Source: Paludibacter sp. UBA6032
GTDB lineage: Bacteria > Bacteroidota > Bacteroidia > Bacteroidales > Paludibacteraceae
Assembly (NCBI GenBank): GCA_002427885.1
Contig: DIZI01000044.1
Location: forward strand, 1-64,000
Direction: 5' to 3'
Length of the DNA: 64,000 nt
Made by a program: the position numbers and the translations under genes. This document shows positions 20,374 to 27,736 of this stretch, one piece after another (position 1 is the first letter of the stretch; every line of letters begins with the position of its first letter). The notes under the pieces were generated by a model. It saw nothing but the letters and a program-made list of their open reading frames with translations, was not told the origin of the DNA and did not search any database.

Positions 20374-21756
20374 TCAATACGAATTCAACATTGTTCCGGT
20401 AGTTTCCATAGGTGTTTCGGGCATTTTAATTCCTCCGATAATCACATTTTCGAAAGATAAATTCTCTACATTCTTCATAATATAGGGAGTTTTGCAGCTT
20501 CGCAACTGAATGTTTTTCAAACGGACATCCTTTATCGGATATTTTTCAATTCCAACAGCATATATGCCACATTCACCCGAACGATCGCCTGTTACATTTT
20601 CAATCAGGAAGTTTTGAAACCGAGGAGGATAGAACCCACCCCGGCTGCCGTGATAATTAGTCTCAAACCTGACTAATGCGGAGCGTACACTATCGCATTC
20701 GATATTCCGAATCCATACATTCCGGATAAAGCCACCCCTGTCGGGATTCGATTTGAAATACACACCGCTCAACGAGTTTTTTATCCTTACGTTTTCCATA
20801 AAAACATTTTGTACCCCCGCAGACATCTCGCTTCCAATACAAAGTCCGTTGCATTTTGAATTGAATGTACAATTCCTGATCACAATATTTTCTGTTGGTT
20901 GTCCGATTCTCCAACCATCCTGATCCCTGCCTGCTTTTATGGCTATGGCATCATCGCCCACATTAAACGTGCTGTTTTCGATTAATACATTGCGTGTATA
21001 TTCCGGATCGCAGCCATCATTATTCAGGTTATTGCTATTTATTTCCACTCCACGAACCGTTACATTGTTGCAAAACACCGGATGAATCACCCAATACGGT
21101 GCATCCGCAATATGTATATCCTGAATCAAAACATTAGAACATCCGAAGAATTCAATCATACTTGGTGGCAAATAGGAATCCAAACCAAAATTACGATTAT
21201 CCACCGGAATCTGGTCAATTCCCATTTGACGGATTAAATCCTGCATTCTTGAACCTTGTGGCCGCCACGTTGCAAATACGATTGCAGCACTGCCATTCAA
21301 TGTCCCTTTTCCTGTAATTGCAACATTCGATACATGATAGGCATAAACCAGGGGTGAATAATTAAACATTTCTGTTCCTTCCCAAACAGTAAGAACAAAA
21401 GGAGAATAGTCCTGAGGTTTTGAACTGAAAATAATTTCAGCACCTTCCTCCAAATGAAGGTTTACGTTACTTTTCAGAATGATAGAACCTGCCACATAAT
21501 ACTTCCCCGAAGGTACAATGACAGTTCCGCCATTTTGGTTGCTGCAAACAGTAATTGCTTTATTAATGCTGTTGCGCGAATCGGTAGCTCCATTATTCAT
21601 TGCACCAAAGTCAGTAACAGTATAACTTCGATTCGGAAATGAGGGAGCAACAATGTTTTTTAAAATACTTTTAACGTTGACCAATTGTGCTTTCATGGGT
21701 GAAAAGATAAACAAACCTGTAATTGAAACAATAAATATTAAACCTTTTCTATTCAT
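20374..21756 (-). CDS. Secreted GH28 polygalacturonase-like glycosidase
   Basis: A 460-residue GH28 right-handed beta-helix enzyme. I start at the ATG at 21756, which begins a signal peptide (MNRKGLIFIVSITGLF, cleaved near KAQ); the frame is open for 70 more codons upstream, but those are not signal-like. The classic entry motif is YTVTDFGAMNNGATDSRNSI. The catalytic acids line up as D247 in NNDGCDPE and the D268-D269 pair in GDDAIAIKAG. LCIGSEMSAG and VYFKSN stand where other GH28s have GHG and RIK; the GSE variant is known in exo-acting and rhamnogalacturonan-type relatives. It should cut alpha-linked galacturonate in pectin and feed the uronate operon at 59-64 kb. Two possible HTCS or LacI links are only inferred. 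Confidence 0.9.
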   Translation of the reverse strand: MNRKGLIFIVSITGLFIFSPMKAQLVNVKSILKNIVAPSFPNRSYTVTDFGAMNNGATDSRNSINKAITVCSNQNGGTVIVPSGKYYVAGSIILKSNVNLHLEEGAEIIFSSKPQDYSPFVLTVWEGTEMFNYSPLVYAYHVSNVAITGKGTLNGSAAIVFATWRPQGSRMQDLIRQMGIDQIPVDNRNFGLDSYLPPSMIEFFGCSNVLIQDIHIADAPYWVIHPVFCNNVTVRGVEINSNNLNNDGCDPEYTRNVLIENSTFNVGDDAIAIKAGRDQDGWRIGQPTENIVIRNCTFNSKCNGLCIGSEMSAGVQNVFMENVRIKNSLSGVYFKSNPDRGGFIRNVWIRNIECDSVRSALVRFETNYHGSRGGFYPPRFQNFLIENVTGDRSGECGIYAVGIEKYPIKDVRLKNIQLRSCKTPYIMKNVENLSFENVIIGGIKMPETPMETTGTMLNSY

Positions 21757-22097
21757 TTTGTTGTGTATTCTATTTATGATTACAAATATACTGTTTATTT
21801 GTTTTAATCGCATAAAAAAGAAGTTCCATAGTAACGTGGACAGCGGCCGTGAGAGTATATCCGAAAGAGTAGGGGATATGCATATTCGATATGAACTTTC
21901 CCGGAAGGAAAGCTGCTTTATTTTGAAAGAATTAATAAACAGCATTATGTCTTTTACAGTAGCCATCTTACGGGCAGGAAAATTAATAAATGCCTAAGAG
22001 TATTATGCCTGCAAGCCACCCGTAAAGCAAAAAAAAATGATATGACCCAAACTGCCTTATCATCATTTAGTCAGCGGATTCTCCCAACCGGCATTAA
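21757..22097. other. Intergenic region with possible GH28 promoter
   Basis: No intact gene. On the minus strand TATATTTG (21783-21790) fits the Bacteroidota -7 consensus and lies 27 bp before the GH28 start, but no matching -33 TTTG is present. The rest shows no clear structure; it probably includes lost N-terminal DNA of the SRAP fragment that follows. Confidence 0.35.
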
Positions 22098-22325
22098 AAA
22101 AGAATGCCCTTTATTCTCCGGCCCGAGGATGAAATGAAATGGTTGGATTCCGCGCTGACTACGGAACAAATCAAAGAACTGATAAAACCTTTCCCTGAAG
22201 AAAAAATGACGGCATACACCATTTCCAAAAATGCCAACAATGCCCTTACTCAAAGGGATTATCCCGAAATACTGAAGCCTGTTCTTTATCCCGAATTACA
22301 GGAAGAAGAAAACCTGTTGTTTTAA
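22098..22325 (+). pseudogene. C-terminal remnant of an SRAP (YedK/HMCES-type) gene
   Basis: The last 75 codons read KRMPFILRPEDEMKWLD, then TTEQIKELIKPFPEEKM, TISKNANNA and EILKPVLYPELQEEE, which I recognise as the C-terminal end of SOS-response-associated peptidases (SRAP; they covalently cap abasic sites in single-stranded DNA). Full-length family members have about 200-250 residues with the catalytic Cys2 at the N-terminus. Here an in-frame TAA stands just before KRMP and the upstream DNA does not encode the rest, so the catalytic part is gone. An ATG at 22104 could start a 73-residue peptide, but it is an internal Met of the family, so I call it a relic. Confidence 0.75.
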
Positions 22326-22614
22326 GATGGCCTGATAATGTTTTAGGTATATAAACTGCTCTGTTCGGCTAATTGTTTGTATTGTTTGGCATTATCTTCA
22401 AAATAAGTCAGAATTGAAGCAGGGTGATACCATGCAAATCATTTTGAAATAAAATAATATATTCGATAAATTTCATGTTGAATACCTTATATCTTCATCC
22501 CTTGCACAATGGTGGGACCATGGAACAGATGCAGCATAACAACTAAATCCAAAATCTGTATCAGAGAATGCAGAATTGCTGTCTGAAAAGTTTTCAATAG
22601 ATAATTTTTCGTTA

Positions 22615-22797
22615 TTATCTCCTGGCTTTATTTTCAAAATTGATAATCACTTGTTCCGGATCAATTTCTTCCTCTTTTTTTCCCTGGTTGTATATATCTT
22701 CTCTATTGGGATAGATTGGGTATCCGGGTAGAATGATTTTCTTATTGTTACCCTCTTGTCTCACAAGCTGGTAATCGTTGTAGATTCGTTTTTTCAT
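22615..22797 (-). CDS. Small conserved acidic protein, paralogue A
   Basis: A 60-residue protein of unknown function with YQLVRQEGNNKKIILPGYP, followed by YPNREDIYNQGKKEEEIDPEQV. The same block, at the same distances, is found in the 109-residue protein at 25512-25841, so the two are paralogues; this copy lacks the long acidic tail. The conserved PGYPxYPxxEDIYxQGKxEEEIDPEQ signature suggests a selected peptide, not random ORF noise. It stands behind promoter P3 (22818-22883) with a leader of about 15 nt, which groups it with the stress-promoter set. Confidence 0.75.
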   Translation of the reverse strand: MKKRIYNDYQLVRQEGNNKKIILPGYPIYPNREDIYNQGKKEEEIDPEQVIINFENKARR

Positions 22798-22817
22798 TGT
22801 TGTTTATATATTTTATT

Positions 22818-22883
22818 CAAAGTACGTACATTTCAGGTTCTGTTATGTTACATAATTTACTGAATATGTTATAAGATTCACAG
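22818..22883 (-). promoter_or_regulatory. Shared two-box promoter P3 (paralogue A)
   Basis: Minus strand from 22883: CTGTGAATC (first base differs), box A TTATAAC (offsets 10-16), box B ATGTAAC (31-37), -7 box GTACTTTG with TTTG at 63-66. Between the boxes, P1 and P3 share ATATTC and AATTATGTAACATA exactly. Confidence 0.75.
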
Positions 22884-23031
22884 ATAAGGATATAAAAGCC
22901 GAATGGGCGGGATTTTGCTTTAATGGAATGAATAAAGGAATTGACGGAAAACATTAAGAGGATAAATGACTTAAACCGTCCTGATAGTAATCGGAAGCAA
23001 AGAGGGTTTCTTCATGCTATAAATTTTAAAA

Positions 23032-23748
23032 TCACTTGTAGTCTTTGCTAAAATATATTTTCATATATGTCGTAATGTAATGATAGAAAAGCTGGAAATA
23101 ACCATCTTTTTTAAACCTTCGGGCTGAACTTTTAATTTTCAAATCCATATCGAATAAAACCGTCCCAACTTTTCTGGAGATAAGCATGGCAGTTGCGGCA
23201 TCGTCTCCCCAGAATTTGATTGGTGGAAGTCCGCCAATTTCTTCAAATACATAAGCATAGCCGGCAAAGTTGCCCCCTATAAGCACACCTGCTTTTCTAC
23301 GGAAAACAAAATACAATAATTGGGGAACAAACTTTGAAACCATTCTGTCATTCAATTCACTCATCGATTTTTGAAGTCCTTTAAATCCATAATCATAAGG
23401 TCCGGAAACTGCAGCTACCCCTTCAATACTTAAATCTTTTTCTATGATGATTAGCCAGTCGGGACACACTTCAGAGTCACTATCCAAAAAAGCGATAATC
23501 TCTCCACTTGCTTCACGTCTTCCTCTTTCACGGGCAAAGTTTGTCCCTCTGATTAGTTCAACCACTACCTTGTCTGCACCGGCTGATTTTGCCTTTTCGG
23601 AAGTCTGATCACTCGAATCGTTATCAACAACAATAATTTCAAAATTCTCCCGATTATAATTTAATCCGAGCAAACTTTTTATTGCATTTTCAATATTTTC
23701 TTCTTCGTTTAATGCCGGTATTATTATAGAGAATTTAATTTTGTGCAT
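23032..23748 (-). CDS. Family 2 glycosyltransferase
   Basis: A 238-residue GT-A fold enzyme. It opens FSIIIPALNEEENIENAI, then IIVVDNDSSDQTSEKA (nucleotide-sugar-binding Asp), and AFLDSDSEVCPDW, where DSD is the metal-binding DxD-like motif. It has no long transmembrane region, so it probably works at the cytosolic face on a lipid or protein acceptor. It overlaps the end of the upstream DedA gene by 14 bp, a sign of translational coupling. The sugar and acceptor are unknown. Confidence 0.87.
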   Translation of the reverse strand: MHKIKFSIIIPALNEEENIENAIKSLLGLNYNRENFEIIVVDNDSSDQTSEKAKSAGADKVVVELIRGTNFARERGRREASGEIIAFLDSDSEVCPDWLIIIEKDLSIEGVAAVSGPYDYGFKGLQKSMSELNDRMVSKFVPQLLYFVFRRKAGVLIGGNFAGYAYVFEEIGGLPPIKFWGDDAATAMLISRKVGTVLFDMDLKIKSSARRFKKDGYFQLFYHYITTYMKIYFSKDYK

Positions 23749-24373
23749 CTTTTTGTTTTTTGATTTTGTTCAATTGCTTAAAGAGGTGTATACCGAAAAA
23801 GAGAACAAATAAAACGGCTATGATTATATAAATCAACGTACCGGATCCTGAAAATTTCGACGCCACAATATTCCAGGACTTGTATGATAGTTTACCAACG
23901 AATACATATCCCCCGCTCCAGATAATGGCAGATAAAGCAACCATGATCAGAAAAATCCGGGGCTTTAATTGCAGTATTCCTGCAGCAACCGAGGCATATC
24001 CCCGTACATAAGGTATTAATCTGGCTAAAAACATCCCCCATTTATTTTTTTCGGTAATAATTCGTCCAAGTTTTTCAATTTTCTCTTTATTAATTGGAAT
24101 CCAGCGGGGTTTCTTTTCTAAGATCTTTTTTCCAAAGTAATAAAAAACAAAAAATAATAAGGTTGTTCCTAAAAAATCGCCTAAAATGGCGGCGGTAAAA
24201 ACCAGGGGCAGACTCAACGTTCCATTAACGGTTAAATACCCGGAGAATAATAAAACCAATTCATTGGGAACTATGGTCGGAATTCCTATCTCCTGGAGAA
24301 ATACTAATACAAAAATAGCCATATAGCCATATTGAGTTATAAAATTTACTAATTCGTGCGGCATATCATGCAA
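23735..24373 (-). CDS. DedA-family (SNARE-associated/VTT) membrane protein
   Basis: A 212-residue DedA protein with about five membrane segments. The hallmarks are LVFLQEIGIPTIVPNELVLLFSGYL, ILGDFLGTTLLFFVFYYFGKK and the F-x3-R-x(2)-P-x-R-G-like LARLIPYVRGYASVAAG. DedA proteins are proposed to flip lipids such as undecaprenyl phosphate, which would fit its coupling to the GT2 gene (14-bp overlap): both could serve one lipid-linked glycan. Expression may be set by the MITE-like region just upstream (24472-24700). Confidence 0.9.
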   Translation of the reverse strand: MHDMPHELVNFITQYGYMAIFVLVFLQEIGIPTIVPNELVLLFSGYLTVNGTLSLPLVFTAAILGDFLGTTLLFFVFYYFGKKILEKKPRWIPINKEKIEKLGRIITEKNKWGMFLARLIPYVRGYASVAAGILQLKPRIFLIMVALSAIIWSGGYVFVGKLSYKSWNIVASKFSGSGTLIYIIIAVLFVLFFGIHLFKQLNKIKKQKDAQN

Positions 24374-24471
24374 TTATTTTTTTTATACTTTAAATAGCTT
24401 AGTAAAGAAGACTCTAAATCCATGACAGATATAAGTAATGAGAACGATAGACATTATATCTTTCCTGTCAC

Positions 24472-24700
24472 TGAATTCGTCTTGACTTTTTAATGATAAA
24501 ATAATCGCTCCTACGGAGCTTAAAAAAACTATATAATCATATATTACTACCATAATATTGCTCCTAATGGAGCATTTTTAAGAGCTTCGGAGAAGTGATT
24601 CCCGATAGCTATCGGGAGGTAGAATATTTATTTCAATGAACAAAAAGCTCCGTAGGAGCGACTCCCGATAGCTATCGGGAAAAAAGTCAAGACGACTTCA
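24472..24700. mobile_element. MITE-like element with nested inverted repeats
   Basis: A 229-bp non-coding element. The outer ends 24472-24491 and 24681-24700 are inverted repeats identical in 19 of 20 bases (core TCGTCTTGACTTTTT). Inside, TCGCTCCTACGGAGCTT (24505-24521) is repeated inverted and exactly at 24645-24661. Further in are a GCTCCTAATGGAGC palindrome (24560-24573) and two perfect CCCGATAGCTATCGGG palindromes (24601-24616, 24664-24679). No ORF, no transposase and no clear target-site duplication are seen. It lies between the UspA gene and the DedA gene. Confidence 0.6.
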
Positions 24701-24843
24701 CTTATAAATATTAATTGATTTTTGATTTGAAGATGTAAAAGTAGTAATTTAAAATATAAGATCATCTTACTCCGGGAGATCAACTGTAATGATCATGCGG
24801 AATGCCGGAAAACTTTATGTTGGCAAATTGAAAGTGAAGGCTT

Positions 24844-25314
24844 TTAATTATCCGATGAAATTATCGTATTTGTTTTATCGTGTGTTCTGGTTGGTATAAT
24901 CAGAATTGGAATTTCTGTTTGTTGTAAATCATCATTTGTAACTCTTCCAATTACAATTTCTTCCAGCCATTCCGAATTGTGTGAACCCATTACAATTAAA
25001 TCGATTCCCATTTCTTTGGCTGTATCTAATATCGATTTGGCAAAATAGCCCTGTTTTACAATGGTATGAATGGTATCATCCGCGGGATCATGCTTTAATT
25101 TTTTACTCAAATCAAGGACTGCATGTTCAAATTTATCTAAATTGTTGGGTTTTATTGCATCCATTTTCTTATACGTCAGTGAATAGTTAATCAGTTCAAT
25201 CTTTACAAGTAATAAAACAACAGTTGCTTTCATATCTTTGGCCAGGGAATAGCCGGTTTCTATAATTTTTTTTTCTGAAGGATGGAGATCCAATACAATC
25301 AGTATCTTTTTCAT
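24844..25314 (-). CDS. Universal stress protein (UspA family), second copy
   Basis: A 156-residue UspA protein: start KKILIVLDLHPSEKKI, ATP-type motif VMGSHNSEWLEEIVIGRVTND and the IPILIIPT closing strand. It is clearly related to the UspA at 9644-10120 (same SHNSEWLEE/SHSQKWLEN block) but is not next to a baeRF gene, and the shared two-box promoter was not found upstream. Probably a cytosolic stress-tolerance protein. It is followed downstream by the MITE-like element. Confidence 0.88.
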   Translation of the reverse strand: MKKILIVLDLHPSEKKIIETGYSLAKDMKATVVLLLVKIELINYSLTYKKMDAIKPNNLDKFEHAVLDLSKKLKHDPADDTIHTIVKQGYFAKSILDTAKEMGIDLIVMGSHNSEWLEEIVIGRVTNDDLQQTEIPILIIPTRTHDKTNTIISSDN

Positions 25315-25511
25315 GTTGTAAGGTTTAAATGTTATTTGTTTATAGGTTATTTTTCAACGTTCTGTTCCAAATTATGCCGATCATCTTCATTCAGGCTATA
25401 TGTTGCAGGATAAACACAAGATCGCATGATAAATTTGACTTATCCCGTGAACCTGACAGCGTCCGGAGGACCTGTCAGCGTTCCATGTGCTCAAACCCAT
25501 AACTCAACTTA

Positions 25512-25841
25512 TTAATTCTCATGATTATCGCCACCCAGACTGTAGAGGTTATTTTCCTCATCTTCATCCCCTGTTTCTTCTTCAGCATCATCCAGTTCGG
25601 AGCCGGGCACATCTAAATCGGAGCCCGAAAAGTCTTCATCAAAATCTTTTTCATTGTTTTCGCCTGGCACTTCATTTTCTTTATTCCTGCTTACTTGTTC
25701 CGGGTCAATTTCTTCCTCTTCTTTCCCCTGTCTGTAAATGTCTTCGCTATCAGGATAAGTTGGATATCCGGGTAAAATAATTTTCTTTTCGTTACTCTCT
25801 TGTCTTACAAGCGGGTATTTATTGTCGGTTAGTTTTTCCAC
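25512..25841 (-). CDS. Small conserved acidic protein, paralogue B
   Basis: A 109-residue protein of unknown function. Its first half repeats the signature of the 60-residue protein at 22615: YPLVRQESNEKKIILPGYP, then YPDSEDIYRQGKEEEEIDPEQV. The second half is very acidic (many Glu/Asp) and ends with the block DEDEENNLYSLGGDNHEN, a C-terminal motif I recall from several small Bacteroidota proteins. It likely is cytosolic and may be disordered outside the conserved core. It lies between the GH100-like gene (42 bp upstream) and the second UspA, so it may be read from the same transcript. Confidence 0.7.
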   Translation of the reverse strand: MEKLTDNKYPLVRQESNEKKIILPGYPTYPDSEDIYRQGKEEEEIDPEQVSRNKENEVPGENNEKDFDEDFSGSDLDVPGSELDDAEEETGDEDEENNLYSLGGDNHEN

Positions 25842-25883
25842 GATTGTTTTTATTACTGTTAGTTGTTATCTTGTATTCATTAT

Positions 25884-27065
25884 TCATCTTGTAGCCTTCG
25901 CTCTGATTTCATCAAAAAACGGTGTGCTTTTTAATTCAACACATTTTGCAGCATAGAGATAAAGTGCTGCACTCCAGGTTTGCCAGTCTTGTCCCATTGG
26001 TTTTCCATCCTGCGCTTTTATCCATTCATTAAATCCAAAATCAACCGTATTTGTACTTGATGTTTTGACAAAATGAGTGAGTATGTTCAGTTTTTCTTCG
26101 GCCAGACTGTACTTCTTAGCTGCCACCAGCGCTGCAATATATATTCCGCTGATAAAAGGCCAGATACCTCCGTTATGATAATCGCCCGGATTATTGTATT
26201 TTGCATATCGCTCATTCCATTCAGGATCAACCTGTTTTACAAATGGAAAGAAATTAGGTGGTAAGTCAACTGCCAGGTCGCCTTTTGCACGCATGGCAGC
26301 ACATTCTTCTTCAATCCACGCAATCATTTCATTGGCGCGGGTGGGGGATGCAATTCCTGATAATATAGCCAGGCTGTTTCCCAGCAAGTCGAACCGCTCG
26401 CTACTCAGAATTTTATATGACCACATGGCGTAGTAAGGTTTATGTTTTACCACCAGGCCTTCGTGCACATGATTATGAATTGTTCCACCGGTGATGATAA
26501 ACTTACTCATCTCTTTTTGAACCTGATCGGCTCTTTCATTCAATCCCAGTATTCGCAAATAGCTGTAAACAATTGTATTTACAAACAATCCGTAACCCAA
26601 AACCCATTGTTCGTCGCGCCAGTCGCTGGTAGGTTGTTGAGCCACCATATACCTGTCGGACGGACTTTGGTATTCCATCCATACAAGTGCCTTATCGACT
26701 GCTTCGTGTAGAAACTCCGGTTCTCCGGTCAGTTTTCTAAAGATACCGGCACCCAGTAAAAACAAAGGAGTGGTATCGCTCGAACCACGGTCTTCGCTAT
26801 CATGAACCAAAGACGGAATATGACCATGCTCACTTTGATTCTTAGCAAGGGTCTTTAATACTTTCCGAATACTTTCCAGTAGCGTTTTATTTCCACTGAC
26901 CGCAATTCCGAAAATAGAAAACATTAAGTCACGTGTGTAAGGTTCGGGATATCCCCAGCCTGCTGTTCGCGGAAGGCCCATAAATGGTCCATGGGCATTG
27001 TGTAACAACACTTCCAGCGCTGCTTTCTTTGCGTCTTCAATGTTCTGATTATATATTGTTTTCAT
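25884..27065 (-). CDS. GH100-like alpha/alpha-barrel glycosidase (neutral invertase type)
   Basis: A 393-residue cytosolic enzyme without signal peptide. Diagnostic blocks match alkaline/neutral invertases of GH100: the acid/base region near FSIFGIAVSGNK, RFDLLGNSLAILSGIASPTRANEMI, NPGDYHNGGIWPFISGIYIAAL and DWQTWSAALYLYAAK. The family hydrolyses sucrose; more remote relatives act on glycogen-like chains, so glycogen-debranching relatives are an alternative call. A six-hairpin (alpha/alpha)6 fold is implied. It is 197 bp from the DUF6496-like gene and sits among glycan genes, but no sucrose transporter is near. Confidence 0.75.
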   Translation of the reverse strand: MKTIYNQNIEDAKKAALEVLLHNAHGPFMGLPRTAGWGYPEPYTRDLMFSIFGIAVSGNKTLLESIRKVLKTLAKNQSEHGHIPSLVHDSEDRGSSDTTPLFLLGAGIFRKLTGEPEFLHEAVDKALVWMEYQSPSDRYMVAQQPTSDWRDEQWVLGYGLFVNTIVYSYLRILGLNERADQVQKEMSKFIITGGTIHNHVHEGLVVKHKPYYAMWSYKILSSERFDLLGNSLAILSGIASPTRANEMIAWIEEECAAMRAKGDLAVDLPPNFFPFVKQVDPEWNERYAKYNNPGDYHNGGIWPFISGIYIAALVAAKKYSLAEEKLNILTHFVKTSSTNTVDFGFNEWIKAQDGKPMGQDWQTWSAALYLYAAKCVELKSTPFFDEIRAKATR

Positions 27066-27261
27066 TAGCGTTTAAATAAGTTATTCTTTTTTGACCCCAA
27101 AAGATCCCATCCCGATTGCCATTGTGGGGGAAGAGTGGTACTTAAAAATGAAAATTATTAAAGAAAATATAAGTTGTAATACAGATAATTTTAAAAGTAT
27201 CAGTTGTTAGAATAATTTACTGATATATTTATTTCAGGACTTAAAATATCAGAAAATGGTC

Positions 27262-27438
27262 TTATTTCTTTTTCTTCTTTTCCGCCATGTCGAAAGCTAT
27301 CGCTATGGCCTGCTTCTGTGCTTTTTCGTTCGACTCAGGAGTTGATGTTCCTATTGTTCCCGTTTCGTGATAACTGTGCATTATTTCTTCAATGTTTTCA
27401 GAAATCACCTTTTTTGATTTTCCTTTTTTTAGTGGCAT
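27262..27438 (-). CDS. DUF6496-like basic micro-protein
   Basis: A 58-residue protein: MPLKKGKSKKVISENIEEIM, then HSYHETGTIGTS, a KAQKQAIAIAFDMAEK helix and a poly-Lys end. This is the pattern of small DUF6496-type proteins whose members often have the KxKAxAQKQAIAIAL core; function unknown. Very basic at both ends, so a nucleic-acid contact is possible. It is too short for many gene finders. Its promoter is not clear; the region upstream (27439-27736) includes a 15-bp inverted-repeat element. Confidence 0.7.
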   Translation of the reverse strand: MPLKKGKSKKVISENIEEIMHSYHETGTIGTSTPESNEKAQKQAIAIAFDMAEKKKKK

Positions 27439-27575
27439 AGTTTTGTAATTTGAAAATTTGAAAATGAATGAATTTGTATAAATCTTCCTGAAAGATCAGA
27501 CATTATATAAGTTGAAATCCAGATAATTTCGAAATCAAAAATAATAATAGTTTTTTCCGACATTTTTTTAGTTAT

Positions 27576-27705
27576 GACCCCCAAACCCCCATCCCGTTAG
27601 CTATCGTGGAGTGGGTTTTAAGACGAAGTATCTGATATTTCAATTAATGTCAAAAACGTTTTTTTTTGAACTACTCTTAAGCCCCCATTTGGGGGTTTGG
27701 GGGTC
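27576..27705. repeat. 130-bp element with perfect 15-bp inverted ends
   Basis: GACCCCCAAACCCCC (27576-27590) is exactly inverted at 27691-27705. Just inside the left end is a degenerate CCCGTTAGCTATCG palindrome. Related GACCCC/CCCGATxxCxATnG strings lie at about 27093-27130 and 61818-61920. Non-coding; reads as a small dispersed element. Confidence 0.6.
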
Positions 27706-27708
27706 TAA

Positions 27709-27736
27709 ACTATAAACTATTGACTATAAACTATAT
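27709..27736. repeat. Heptanucleotide tandem array (4 units, ACTATNN)
   Basis: ACTATAA, ACTATTG, ACTATAA, ACTATAT, running to the base before the stop codon of the kinase gene (27737-27739). The ACTATAA unit is the same as in the array at 8479-8520. Confidence 0.85.

Larger units (their letters stand above)
27439..27736. other. Intergenic region with inverted-repeat element and heptad array
   Basis: No gene seen. Nearest the DUF6496-like start is a 9-nt direct repeat AATTTGAAA (27447-27465). The 130-bp inverted-repeat element (27576-27705) and a heptad array (27709-27736) fill the part next to the kinase stop. Confidence 0.6.
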
